From Maritimibacter alkaliphilus HTCC2654 (GTDB taxonomy: Bacteria; Pseudomonadota; Alphaproteobacteria; Rhodobacterales; Rhodobacteraceae), in the NCBI RefSeq assembly GCF_000152805.1, contig NZ_CH902578.1, forward strand, positions 638,784-702,783: 64,000 nt of DNA, given 5' to 3'. Numbering within the stretch: position 1 is the stretch's first letter; the number at the start of each line of letters is the position of its first letter. The notes beneath the pieces are model-generated. The model searched no databases and had not been told where the DNA came from. It saw nothing but the letters and a program-made list of their open reading frames with translations. The translations under genes and the position numbers were made by a program. Positions 1 to 8,356 of the stretch are shown piece after piece.

Positions 1-1148
1 AGCATGTCCTCGTCGATGGCACCGGAAGTCGAGCCGTGTGAACAGGCCACATCGTCGGCATAAATCTCAAGCTCGGGTTTGGCGAGGAACTGCGCTTCGT
101 CATCCAGAAGCAGCGACTGCGACTTCTGGTATCCATCGGTCTTCTGCGCCCCGCGCTTGACGAGGATCTTGCCCTGAAACGCGCCCACGGCGCCCTTCTG
201 GAGCACCTTCTTGAACACCTGACGGCTTTCGCAGTTTTCCGCATCATGCGTGATGAAAACCGTGTCGTCGTGGTGGAAGTCACCGTGACCGAGCGCCGCA
301 CCGGCGATGTGGGCCGAAGCATTGGCGCCCTTCATCTCGATGAAGCTTTCGTTGCGCGTGAGGCGACCGTTGGCCGTCAGCGTGAAGCTCTTGAACAGGC
401 TCTCGGCTCCCTGACGCACGAACATACCGGTCACGGCCTGACGTTCATGGTCACGCCCCTGCGCCCGGATATGGTGGAACCGCGCACCGTCCGCGATGTC
501 CACCTCAAGGCACTTGTTGAACCGCGCCGCAGCCGGGCCGTTTTCAAGCAGGGTAAGCTCCGCGCCGGGCTCCAGCTTGACCACGTTGTGCAGGATCGCG
601 TCGGAACAGTCGTCTTCGTGCTTGTAGATGAGCGAGATGGGCTTTGCGGCCTTCCCGGTCACGCGGATCAGCACGCCGTCGGTCGCGAAGGCGGTGTTGA
701 GCGCGGCGAGCGGGCGTTCCACCGGGGTCTGGCTCGCCAGTTCGACTGTGCCGAAAACGCCCTTCGCCCAGTGGATGTCGGCTTTCGCGGCCTCGGCCAG
801 CCTGTCGATCTCGACCCCGGCGAGGGTCAGGTCATCGGATTGCGCGGCGTCGAACACGCCATCCACGAAGACGATCTTGATCCGGTCGACCTCACCGAAA
901 ACCGGCATCTCGTCGCCGTGGTCAAACACGGCGGCGGGGGCGGGCTTGGGTGCGTTGAGAAGATCGGGCTTGGTGAAGCGCCAGTATTCATCGCGCGGCG
1001 CGGGCAGGCCCATCGCCTCCAACCGGCCAAGGGCCGATTTGCGCGCCTCGGTGATCCACGCGCCGCCTTCGGGCAGCGTCAGCGCGCCCAGCCGTTCGGC
1101 CAGCGCGTCGCGCTTGCGCGCGAGCAGTTTTTCCTTCGCGACCGCCAT
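1..1148 (-). CDS. sufD: SufD, Fe-S cluster assembly subunit (partial, C-terminus beyond window)
   Basis: SufD is the SufB paralogue of the SufBC2D scaffold, which builds Fe-S clusters in the cytoplasm. Reading the minus strand gives an open frame from ATG at 1148 that begins MAVAKEKLLARKRDALAERL and runs off the left edge after about 382 codons; the family is usually about 420-430 residues, so only the extreme C-terminus is missing. The late region has the SufB/SufD beta-helix signature (GAVGAFQGKILV, then DEAQFLAKPELEIYADDVAC with a conserved Cys and His). Its ATG overlaps the sufC stop by one base (TAATG), so the two are translationally coupled. Assignment is firm; the true end cannot be seen. 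Confidence 0.93.
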   Translation of the reverse strand, partial: MAVAKEKLLARKRDALAERLGALTLPEGGAWITEARKSALGRLEAMGLPAPRDEYWRFTKPDLLNAPKPAPAAVFDHGDEMPVFGEVDRIKIVFVDGVFDAAQSDDLTLAGVEIDRLAEAAKADIHWAKGVFGTVELASQTPVERPLAALNTAFATDGVLIRVTGKAAKPISLIYKHEDDCSDAILHNVVKLEPGAELTLLENGPAAARFNKCLEVDIADGARFHHIRAQGRDHERQAVTGMFVRQGAESLFKSFTLTANGRLTRNESFIEMKGANASAHIAGAALGHGDFHHDDTVFITHDAENCESRQVFKKVLQKGAVGAFQGKILVKRGAQKTDGYQKSQSLLLDDEAQFLAKPELEIYADDVACSHGSTSGAIDEDM

Positions 1149-1900
1149 TACGCGGACTCCATCAGATCGGCATAACCGTTCTTCTCGACCTCGAGCGCCA
1201 GTTCCGGGCCGCCCGACTTCACGATCTTGCCGCCCGCCATGATGTGCACGACATCCGGCACGATGTGGTCGAGCAGGCGCTGATAGTGCGTGATGACGAG
1301 GAAGGCGCGGTTCGGGTCGCGCAGGGCGTTCACCCCGTCCGACACCAGTTTCATGGCGTCGACGTCCAGCCCGGAGTCGGTTTCGTCCAGAATGCACATC
1401 TTCGGCTCCAGCATCGCCATCTGGAGGATCTCGTTGCGCTTCTTCTCACCGCCCGAGAAGCCCACATTGACGGGGCGCTTGAGCATATCGGCGTCGATCT
1501 TGAGGTCTTTGGCCTTGGCCCGGATCACCTTGAGGAATTCGGCCGCCGACATTTCCTCTTCCCCGCGCGCCTTGCGCTGCGCGTTCACGGCGGTGCGCAG
1601 GAAGGTCATGTTGCCGACGCCGGGGATTTCCACCGGATATTGGAAAGCAAGGAACAGGCCAGCGGCGGCGCGTTCTTCCGCTTCGAGGTCGAGCAGGTCG
1701 TTGCCTTCGAGCGTGGCGGTGCCATCCGTCACCTCATACCCATCCTTACCGGACAGCACGTAGGACAGCGTGGATTTGCCCGAGCCGTTCGGCCCCATGA
1801 TCGCGTGGACTTCGCCAGCGGGCACTTCGAGGGACAGCCCCTTGAGGATCTGCTTGTCCTCTTCTTCCAGTTTGACGTGCAGGTTTTCGATCTTCAGCAT
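1148..1900 (-). CDS. sufC: SufC, ABC-type ATPase of the Suf system
   Basis: ATPase of the SufBC2D Fe-S scaffold; ATP hydrolysis drives rearrangement of SufB/SufD during cluster assembly. 250 residues, the usual length. Walker A GPNGSGKST is at about 36-44, the ABC signature FSGGEKKR at 148-155, Walker B CILDETDSG at 169-177 with catalytic Glu173, and the H-loop His205. There are no membrane segments, as expected for a soluble ABC protein. It lies 31 bp after sufB and overlaps sufD by one base, in the same minus-strand operon. Confidence 0.97.
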   Translation of the reverse strand: MLKIENLHVKLEEEDKQILKGLSLEVPAGEVHAIMGPNGSGKSTLSYVLSGKDGYEVTDGTATLEGNDLLDLEAEERAAAGLFLAFQYPVEIPGVGNMTFLRTAVNAQRKARGEEEMSAAEFLKVIRAKAKDLKIDADMLKRPVNVGFSGGEKKRNEILQMAMLEPKMCILDETDSGLDVDAMKLVSDGVNALRDPNRAFLVITHYQRLLDHIVPDVVHIMAGGKIVKSGGPELALEVEKNGYADLMESA

Positions 1901-1931
1901 TTTCGTAATCCTTGTCTGGGCGCGTCCGGGC

Positions 1932-3464
1932 TTAGCCGACGCTGCCTTCCAGCGAGATGGCGACCAGTTGCTGGGCTTCCATCGCGAATTCCATCGGCAG
2001 GGCTTGCAGCACTTCCTTGGCGAACCCGTTGACGATCAGGGCGACCGCCTCTTCCTCGTCCATGCCGCGCTGGCGGCAGTAGAACATCTGGTCGTCGTCC
2101 ACCTTGGATGTCGTCGCCTCGTGCTCGACGCGCGAGGACGGGTTCTTGACCTCGATGTAAGGCACCGTGTGCGCACCGCACTGGTCGCCGATCAGAAGGC
2201 TGTCGCACTGCGTGTAGTTGCGGCTGTTCGTGGCCTTGGGGTGCATCGAGACGAGCCCGCGATAGGTGTTGTTCGACTTGCCCGCCGAAATACCCTTGGA
2301 CACGATGCGCGAGCGCGTGTTCTTGCCCAGATGGGTCATCTTGGTGCCGGTGTCGGCCTGCTGCATGTTGTTGGTGATGGCGATCGAGTAGAATTCACCC
2401 TGGCTTTCGTCGCCACGTAGCACGCAGGACGGGTATTTCCACGTCACCGCCGAGCCGGTTTCGACCTGCGTCCACATCACCTTGGACCGATCACCCCGGC
2501 AATCGGCGCGTTTGGTCACGAAGTTGAAGATGCCGCCCTTGCCCTCTTCGTCGCCGGGGAACCAGTTCTGAACGGTCGAGTATTTCACTTCGGCATCGTC
2601 GAGGATGACGATCTCGACCACGGCGGCGTGAAGCTGCGCGGTGTCGCGCTGGGGTGCGGTGCAGCCTTCGAGGTAAGAGACGTAAGCCTCTTTGTCCGCG
2701 ATGATGAGCGTGCGCTCGAACTGGCCGGTGTTTTCCGCGTTGATGCGGAAGTAGGTGGACAGCTCCATCGGGCAGCGCACCCCCGGCGGGATGTAGACGA
2801 AGGAACCGTCCGAAAAGACCGCGCTGTTCAGCGTCGCATAGAAGTTGTCGGTCGGCGGAACCACCGACCCCAGATACTTTTTAACAAGCTCAGGATGCTC
2901 GCGGATCGCTTCCGAGATCGAGCAGAAGATGACGCCCGCCTGCTCAAGCTCCTTCTTGAACGTCGTGCCGACCGAGACGGAGTCGAACACGGCATCCACA
3001 GCGACCTTCCGCTCAGAATTGTCGCCGTCCGCCGGAACCTCACCCGCGCCTTCGACGCCCGCGAGGATCATCTGTTCCTTCAGCGGAATGCCCAGTTTTT
3101 CATAGGTGGCGAGCAGCTTGGGATCGACCTCGTCCAGCGATTTGGGCTTGGTCTCCATGCTTTTCGGGCGGGCGTAGTAATACTGATCCTGAAAGTTGAT
3201 CTCGGGATACTCGACCATCGCCCAGTCGGGCTCTTCCATCTGAAGCCAGCGGCGATAGGCCGACAGGCGCCATTCGGTCATCCACTCCGGCTCGTCGTTC
3301 TTCTGGCTGATGAGCCGAACGATATCCTCGGTCAGCCCCTTGGGGGCGTATTCCATCTCGATATCGGTTTCCCAGCCGTATTTGTACTTGTCGCCAAGCG
3401 ATTTGACGGCATCGACCGTTTCCTGTTCGACGCCTTCCTTGGCGACCATCGTGTCGTCGGCCAT
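1932..3464 (-). CDS. sufB: SufB, Fe-S cluster assembly scaffold
   Basis: Core scaffold subunit of SufBC2D, where nascent Fe-S clusters are formed from sulfur delivered by a cysteine desulfurase. 510 residues, slightly longer than the E. coli protein. The conserved C-terminal block [20 protein letters not shown] carries Cys420 and Cys429, followed by HEATTSKV (His448) and the typical C-terminal helical tail. ATG at 3464 has GAGGCG just upstream. Only 9 bp separate it from the preceding cysteine desulfurase gene, so both are probably on one IscR-controlled transcript. Confidence 0.97.
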   Translation of the reverse strand: MADDTMVAKEGVEQETVDAVKSLGDKYKYGWETDIEMEYAPKGLTEDIVRLISQKNDEPEWMTEWRLSAYRRWLQMEEPDWAMVEYPEINFQDQYYYARPKSMETKPKSLDEVDPKLLATYEKLGIPLKEQMILAGVEGAGEVPADGDNSERKVAVDAVFDSVSVGTTFKKELEQAGVIFCSISEAIREHPELVKKYLGSVVPPTDNFYATLNSAVFSDGSFVYIPPGVRCPMELSTYFRINAENTGQFERTLIIADKEAYVSYLEGCTAPQRDTAQLHAAVVEIVILDDAEVKYSTVQNWFPGDEEGKGGIFNFVTKRADCRGDRSKVMWTQVETGSAVTWKYPSCVLRGDESQGEFYSIAITNNMQQADTGTKMTHLGKNTRSRIVSKGISAGKSNNTYRGLVSMHPKATNSRNYTQCDSLLIGDQCGAHTVPYIEVKNPSSRVEHEATTSKVDDDQMFYCRQRGMDEEEAVALIVNGFAKEVLQALPMEFAMEAQQLVAISLEGSVG

Positions 3465-3473
3465 CTTCGCCTC

Positions 3474-4520
3474 TCAATCCCCGCGCCGGGCGCGGAATTT
3501 CTCGTATTCGCGGAGCCAAGCTTCGGCAAATGCCGAAACGTCCCCCTCTGTCGTTTCCGGACCCAACGAGACGCGAAGGGCGCTTGCCGCCTGCGTGTCG
3601 TCGTATCCCATGGCGCGCAGAACCCGGCTGGCCCGGACCTTGCCCGAGGAGCACGCCGAGCCCGCAGAAACTGCGAAACCAGCGAGGTCCATCACCATCA
3701 CCTGTGTCTCCCCTTTCCAGCCCGGCGTGATGAAACAGGACGTGTTGGGGAGCCTGTTCGCGTCTTTCCCGACAAAAATAGTCTCTCTCGCGGATTCTGA
3801 AAGTCTTTTTTCTAGAATATTTCTAAGTTCAGCGACTTTCGTCCACACGCCGGCATCCAGATCGCGGGCGGCGGCCTCGGCAGCGGCCCCGAATCCGGCA
3901 ATGCCGATGACGTTTTCGGTCCCGGAGCGCCGCCCCATTTCCTGACCACCCCCCTTGATCCGCGCGTCCACGTCCAATCCCCGTTTCATAATCAGCGCCC
4001 CGATCCCCTTGGGACCGCCGATCTTGTGGGCTGATACGATGGCCATGTCCGCTCCGGACCAATTGAAGGCGAAGGGCAACTTGCCGAACGCCTGCGTCGC
4101 GTCGCTCATCGCAAGGCCCGCGGGCCAGGTCTGGACGATGCCGGTCTCGGAATTGGCGATCTGAAGGCTAGAATGCGCGGGGTCGGTGACCGTGACACCG
4201 CCGTCGGCCGCCACGGCGAGGCGTGGATCGCACCAGGCCGAAACCGCCTCATGCTCGATCTCGGCGCAGGCGATCCCCCGGTCGGCCAACGCGAGCGCGG
4301 CGGCCTCGGTCGCCGAGGACACGAACACGACATCCGCGCCGTCCGCACCAAGCGCGGTCGCGACCTGACGCCGCGCTTTTTCGATCAGGCCCTTCGCCGC
4401 GCGTCCCTCGGTGTGGACCGACGACGGGTTTCCGGCCACGTCCATCGCGGCGACCATCGCCGCGCGCGCCTCGGCCCTCAAGGGCGTGGTCGCATTGTAA
4501 TCGAGATAGACCCGTGCCAC
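3474..4520 (-). CDS. Cysteine desulfurase (NifS/IscS-like, class V aminotransferase)
   Basis: PLP-dependent enzyme converting L-cysteine to alanine and transferring persulfide sulfur to the Suf scaffold. 348 residues, starting at GTG (4520). Motifs in order: YLDYNATTPL near the N-terminus, SSATEAAALAL at about 68-78, the PLP lysine in SAHKIGGPKG (Lys166), and the persulfide cysteine in SAGSACSSGK (Cys290). It resembles the short NifS/IscS-like form rather than SufS. The family normally places a separate sufS at the far end of the Suf operon, which is outside this window. It sits between iscR and sufB. Confidence 0.92.
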   Translation of the reverse strand: MARVYLDYNATTPLRAEARAAMVAAMDVAGNPSSVHTEGRAAKGLIEKARRQVATALGADGADVVFVSSATEAAALALADRGIACAEIEHEAVSAWCDPRLAVAADGGVTVTDPAHSSLQIANSETGIVQTWPAGLAMSDATQAFGKLPFAFNWSGADMAIVSAHKIGGPKGIGALIMKRGLDVDARIKGGGQEMGRRSGTENVIGIAGFGAAAEAAARDLDAGVWTKVAELRNILEKRLSESARETIFVGKDANRLPNTSCFITPGWKGETQVMVMDLAGFAVSAGSACSSGKVRASRVLRAMGYDDTQAASALRVSLGPETTEGDVSAFAEAWLREYEKFRARRGD

Positions 4521-4564
4521 CGGCGCCCCCTTCGCATCGTTGCAGGCGGGATGTAAGGCGGTCG

Positions 4565-5026
4565 CTAGTCCTCGTCCACCACTTCGAACAGGCTGGGCAC
4601 CGCCGGACAGGGGGCAAGTTCGTTATGCACCACGTCCGACAGGCGCGTCTGGTGCAAAAAGACATAGACATGGGCCGACAGCCCTTCCCACAGCCGATTG
4701 GTCATCGACTGGGCGCGCGTGCCCGATTTGCCGCCCGACGCCCCGGCGCCCGTGTGCATCGCGCTGACCGTTTCGTCCACTGCGGCAAGGATTTCGGCCA
4801 CACGGATCTCCGACGACGGCCGCGCCAGCATATAGCCGCCACCGGGGCCGCGCACGCTTTCGACCAGTTCGGCCCGGCGCAGCTTGACGAACAACTGTTC
4901 GAGGTAGGGAAGCGAGATTTTCTGCCGTTCGCTCAGATCGGTCAAGGACATGCGCGTGCCTTCGGGCTGTAGCGCCAGCTCGGCGAGCGCGACCATGGCG
5001 TAACGTCCCTTTGTGGAAAGCTTCAT
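4565..5026 (-). CDS. iscR: IscR-type Rrf2 transcriptional regulator with a single cysteine
   Basis: Winged-helix Rrf2 regulator at the head of the Suf operon, presumed to repress it according to Fe-S status. 153 residues; the N-terminal MKLSTKGRYAMVAL and the recognition region KISLPYLEQLF are classic. The stretch about residues 88-112, where E. coli IscR has its three cluster-binding cysteines, contains none. The only Cys is Cys140 near the C-terminus. That matches the unusual IscR described for Rhodobacter sphaeroides, reported to bind a cluster with one cysteine. Start ATG 5026; a promoter is visible about 85-115 bp upstream. Confidence 0.93.
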   Translation of the reverse strand: MKLSTKGRYAMVALAELALQPEGTRMSLTDLSERQKISLPYLEQLFVKLRRAELVESVRGPGGGYMLARPSSEIRVAEILAAVDETVSAMHTGAGASGGKSGTRAQSMTNRLWEGLSAHVYVFLHQTRLSDVVHNELAPCPAVPSLFEVVDED

Positions 5027-5111
5027 GTATCCCCCCGAAACATTGACGAAACCGCGCCTGCGCTTTACGTGACTTGAAACCCTGCGCCGCCGTCGCGCCG
5101 GAAACTCAATG

Positions 5112-5140
5112 CTTGTAATTTGCCCGGTCTAGCCAGTCAA
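5112..5140 (-). promoter_or_regulatory. Candidate sigma-70 promoter of the iscR-suf operon
   Basis: On the minus strand TTGACT (5140-5135) is followed, after exactly 17 bases, by TACAAG (5117-5112). This resembles a -35/-10 pair about 85 bp before the iscR start codon. No TGA-N9-TCA palindrome overlaps it. The divergent hydrolase gene starts at 5173, so the region is shared by both directions. Inferred from spacing and consensus only. Confidence 0.45.
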
Positions 5141-5172
5141 GAAAACCGGGCACGAGGGAGAGACAGACCCAT

Positions 5173-5826
5173 ATGCCCGAGGTGATTTTTCCCGGCCCCG
5201 AAGGCCGGCTCGAAGGCCGCTACCACCCGCAGAAGGACCGCGACGCGCCGATCGCCATCGTGCTGCACCCGCACCCGCAGTTCGGCGGGACGATGAACAA
5301 CAAGGTGGTCTACAACCTCCACTACACGTTCTTCAAAATGGGCTTCACGGTCCTGAGGTTCAATTTCCGCGGCGTGGGCCGTAGCCAGGGCGAATACGAT
5401 CAGGGCGTGGGCGAATTGTCCGATGCCGCCTCGGCGCTCGATTACCTTCAGTCGATGAACCAGAACGCCAAGCATTGCTGGGTCGCGGGCTTTTCGTTCG
5501 GGGCGTGGATCGGGATGCAGCTTCTGATGCGCCGGCCCGAGATCACCGGCTTCGTCAGCGTCTCGCCGCCCGCGAATATGTACGACTTCTCGTTCCTCGC
5601 GCCCTGCCCGTCCTCGGGTCTCATCATCAACGGCACCGGCGACCGCGTGGCCCCGCCTGCCGATACGCATTCGCTGGTGGACAAGCTGCATGAGCAAAAG
5701 GGCATCACCATCACGCATACCGAGGTCGAGGGCGCCGGTCACTTCTACGAAGGCGACCACATGAACACGATGCTGGGCGCGGTCGACGAATACGTCCGCC
5801 GCCGCCTGACCGAGACCACGCGCTGA
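5173..5826 (+). CDS. Alpha/beta hydrolase (COG2945-like)
   Basis: Soluble serine hydrolase of unknown substrate, 217 residues. The order HPHPQFGGT (oxyanion region, about 32-40), nucleophile elbow GFSFG with Ser108, GTGDRVAPP with Asp157 and GAGHFYEG with His190 gives a complete Ser-Asp-His triad. No signal peptide. ATG 5173 is preceded by a purine-rich GAGGGAGAG. It is divergent from the iscR-suf operon and starts a short plus-strand group with a small protein and a VIT1-type transporter, but I cannot assign it an Fe-S role. Confidence 0.8.
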   Translation: MPEVIFPGPEGRLEGRYHPQKDRDAPIAIVLHPHPQFGGTMNNKVVYNLHYTFFKMGFTVLRFNFRGVGRSQGEYDQGVGELSDAASALDYLQSMNQNAKHCWVAGFSFGAWIGMQLLMRRPEITGFVSVSPPANMYDFSFLAPCPSSGLIINGTGDRVAPPADTHSLVDKLHEQKGITITHTEVEGAGHFYEGDHMNTMLGAVDEYVRRRLTETTR

Positions 5827-5835
5827 GGGAACGCC

Positions 5836-6051
5836 ATGCAACTCATCGACGACGTCGCGGACCGGGTGGCCATCGAGGTGCTGAAACTCGTGGATGAAAC
5901 CGGAAATCCCGACATCATCGAGGATGTGAAGAAGGTCATCGGCACCTCGTCCCAGACACTGGAAGAGGCGTTCATGACCGCGATCCGCGTGCGCCGGGCC
6001 GAGGCGCGCGCGATGGAACTGCTCGCTTCCCTGCGCACCCAGAACGGTTAG
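5836..6051 (+). CDS. Conserved-looking small protein, 71 residues, function unknown
   Basis: Small acidic, alpha-helical protein (begins MQLIDDVADRVAIEVLKLVD) with no signal peptide, membrane segment or cysteine. It starts 9 bp after the hydrolase and ends 6 bp before the VIT1-type gene, so it is very probably a real member of the operon. I do not recognise the family and propose no function. Confidence 0.7.
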   Translation: MQLIDDVADRVAIEVLKLVDETGNPDIIEDVKKVIGTSSQTLEEAFMTAIRVRRAEARAMELLASLRTQNG

Positions 6052-6057
6052 GGGCCG

Positions 6058-6753
6058 GTGGCCGCGCCAAACCTGATCCAGACGTTTCTGCGCCAGATCA
6101 CTTATGGCGGCAACGACGGGATCATCACCACCTTCGCCATCGTGGCGGGCTTCGCCGGCGCACAGGCCGAAGGGGTAGCCGAGGTCGGGGCGGTCGCGGT
6201 CCTGATCTTCGGCATGGCCAACCTGATCGCCGATGGGTTTTCGATGGGGCTGGGCGAATTCCTGTCGGACCGCTCGACACGGGCCCTGTGGCGCGGCCGC
6301 GCCGCCCGGATCGACCGCCAGTCGGCACGCGAAACCCAAGCCGATCTCGCCGCCGCCCTCATGACCGAGGGGCTTTCGCCCGATGCGGCCGCCCGCGCGG
6401 CCGAGGCCATCGCGACCTCGCCCGCCCTCGCCCGCGACATGACGTTGCGCTACCGCGACAATGCCGAAACGCCCCATGGCGCGCCGCCCGCCCTGCGCGG
6501 CCTCGTCACCTTCGCGAGTTTTCTCGCCTTCGGCCTGATCCCGATCCTGCCGTTCTTCCTCGCGCCCGACCACCCGTCGACGCCCTGGGTCTCTGCCGCC
6601 GCCACGCTGCTCGCCCTCGCCCTTCTGGGCCTCCTCAGATGGCGCGCCACCCGTGAAAGCGCCGCGCGCGCGGTCGGCGAAACCCTGATCCTCGGCGCGC
6701 TCTGCGCGGCACTAGCCTTTGGCGCAGGCAACATCGTCGCGGGCCTCGGCTGA
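6058..6753 (+). CDS. VIT1/CCC1-family transporter (putative Fe2+/Mn2+)
   Basis: Integral membrane protein of 231 residues starting at GTG 6058. The N-terminal [19 protein letters not shown] is the hallmark first helix of VIT1/CCC1 proteins, which move Fe2+ or Mn2+. A second hydrophobic segment and [12 protein letters not shown] follow, then a hydrophilic middle with many acidic/Arg residues (the metal-binding loop in the family), then three more hydrophobic segments to the C-terminus. It ends the group next to the Suf operon, so a role in iron homeostasis is a reasonable inference but not shown. Confidence 0.85.
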   Translation: MAAPNLIQTFLRQITYGGNDGIITTFAIVAGFAGAQAEGVAEVGAVAVLIFGMANLIADGFSMGLGEFLSDRSTRALWRGRAARIDRQSARETQADLAAALMTEGLSPDAAARAAEAIATSPALARDMTLRYRDNAETPHGAPPALRGLVTFASFLAFGLIPILPFFLAPDHPSTPWVSAAATLLALALLGLLRWRATRESAARAVGETLILGALCAALAFGAGNIVAGLG

Positions 6754-6761
6754 CGCGCACC

Positions 6762-6860
6762 TCTTCTCTGTTTCAGAAATACTTCGGGAGGTCCGGAGGG
6801 CTGGCCCTCCGGACGCGCCGCAGGCGCGTAGCCACCGCGACGCGCTTAGGCGCGGCGCAA
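6762..6860. repeat. Dispersed intergenic hairpin repeat, copy A
   Basis: Between the convergent ends of the VIT1-type gene and the M32 carboxypeptidase gene. It begins TTCTCTGTTTC, continues with AAATACTTCGGGAGGT, and contains a perfect 11-bp inverted repeat with a TG loop (6791-6814). A second short palindrome (GCGCC-GCA-GGCGC) and GC-rich sequence follow. The head and main stem recur at about 26.5 kb, with related copies at 58.2 kb and the right edge. It probably acts as a two-way terminator or REP-like element. Confidence 0.8.
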
Positions 6861-6870
6861 CATCAGGCGC

Positions 6871-8352
6871 TCACAACCGATAGACATCCGCGAACTTCGC
6901 TTCGAGATACTCGAGCAGCGGCGCCTCGCTCGGCTCTTCCCCGCCACAGGCCCGCGTCACCACCTCGCGCGGCTCGAAAAGCCCACCGTGGCGTTGCAGG
7001 TTGTCGGCAAGCCACTTCGTCGCCTCGGCCGGTTCGCCTTTCGACAGATGGCTGTCCACCTCGGGCACCTGCGCGCGCAGCGCCTTCATCAGACAGCCCG
7101 CATAGACGTTGCCCAGCGAATAGGTCGGGAAATAGCCGAACAGACCCACCGACCAGTGCACGTCCTGAAGGCAGCCGTTCGACGGCTTGTCGACCTTCAC
7201 ACCGAAATCCTTTTCGAACCGGGTGTTCCATGCCTCTTCCAGATCGCGCACGGCGAGTTTGCCCGAGATCAGGTCGCGTTCCAGATCGAAGCGCAAAAGG
7301 ACGTGCAGGTTATACTGCACCTCGTCCGACTCGGTGCGGATGAAGCCCGGCGTCACCCGGTTCACCGCGCCGTAGAACGCATCCGCATCCTTGGTCGACA
7401 GCGGGCCGAACACGTCCTTCATCCGGGCGAACAGCCATTCGGTGAAGGCGCGTGAGCGGCCCATCTGGTTCTCGTAGATGCGGCTCTGGCTTTCGTGCAC
7501 GCCCATCGACACACCCGCGCCCAGAGGCGTCAGCAGGTAATCGCGGTCGATGTGCTGCTCGTAGCAGGCATGGCCGACCTCATGCACCGTCGAATAGATC
7601 GAGCCGAACGGATCGGTCGCACTGGTGCGCGTGGTGATGCGCACGTCGAGACCGGAGCCGGACGAGAACGGATGCACCGCCTTGTCGATCCGCCCGTGCG
7701 CCATGTCGTAACCGAAAGCCTTGGCGATTTCGCGCGTGAGCTTCATCTGCGCCTGTTCGTCGAACGTGCCGGTAAGCGGCGCGGGTTGGTGATCGGCCCC
7801 CATGACCCGGTCGCGCAGGTCCACCAGCCTCGGGCGCAGCGCGTCGAACATAGCCTCGAGCTCGGACGCCGTCGCGCCCGGCTCGTAGTCGTCGAGCAGC
7901 GCATCGTAGGGATCGCCGCCAATCGCGAGCGCCTCGGCCTCGTGCCGCTTCAGCTCCACCACTTTCTGAAGCACGGGGGCGAAGGCCTTGAAATCGTTCT
8001 CGGCCCGCGCGTCGGCCCAGATGCGCTGAGACGACGATGTGACGCGCGCGATCTCGCCCGCCAGTTTGACGGGCACCCGGCTGGTGCGGTCGAAACGACG
8101 CTGGATGTGCCGCACGTTGGCCTGCGCCACGGGGCCCAGAGACGCGGCGTCGATGGCCGTCAGCCAGTCGCCCACGCGCGGGTCCGTGCGCCGGGCATGC
8201 AAGACGTGCTCAAGCGCCTCGCTTTCCTCGGCGCGCTGCGGTCCTGCGCCGCGCGGCATGACCGTCTCCTGATCCCATCCCAGACGGCCGGCGATCTGGC
8301 CAAGCGCCTGCGTCTGGCGCTCGAACTCCATCAATTCATCGTAGTGCGACAC
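6871..8352 (-). CDS. Carboxypeptidase M32 family
   Basis: Zinc metallocarboxypeptidase of the thermostable carboxypeptidase 1 (M32) family, cytoplasmic. I start it at GTG 8352 (VSHYDELMEF), four bases after the cox15 stop, giving 493 residues, the normal size; a longer frame opening inside cox15 is unlikely. The N-terminal WDQETVMPRGA block, zinc motif HEVGH (His257, Glu258, His261) and HESQSR with the third ligand Glu287 are all present. It probably shares a transcript with cox15. Confidence 0.9.
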   Translation of the reverse strand: MSHYDELMEFERQTQALGQIAGRLGWDQETVMPRGAGPQRAEESEALEHVLHARRTDPRVGDWLTAIDAASLGPVAQANVRHIQRRFDRTSRVPVKLAGEIARVTSSSQRIWADARAENDFKAFAPVLQKVVELKRHEAEALAIGGDPYDALLDDYEPGATASELEAMFDALRPRLVDLRDRVMGADHQPAPLTGTFDEQAQMKLTREIAKAFGYDMAHGRIDKAVHPFSSGSGLDVRITTRTSATDPFGSIYSTVHEVGHACYEQHIDRDYLLTPLGAGVSMGVHESQSRIYENQMGRSRAFTEWLFARMKDVFGPLSTKDADAFYGAVNRVTPGFIRTESDEVQYNLHVLLRFDLERDLISGKLAVRDLEEAWNTRFEKDFGVKVDKPSNGCLQDVHWSVGLFGYFPTYSLGNVYAGCLMKALRAQVPEVDSHLSKGEPAEATKWLADNLQRHGGLFEPREVVTRACGGEEPSEAPLLEYLEAKFADVYRL

Positions 8353-8356
8353 GCCA

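Noticed and set aside
5137..6573. 478-codon minus-strand frame across the hydrolase and VIT1 genes
   Set aside because: Runs antisense over three good genes with start signals; no recognisable motif.
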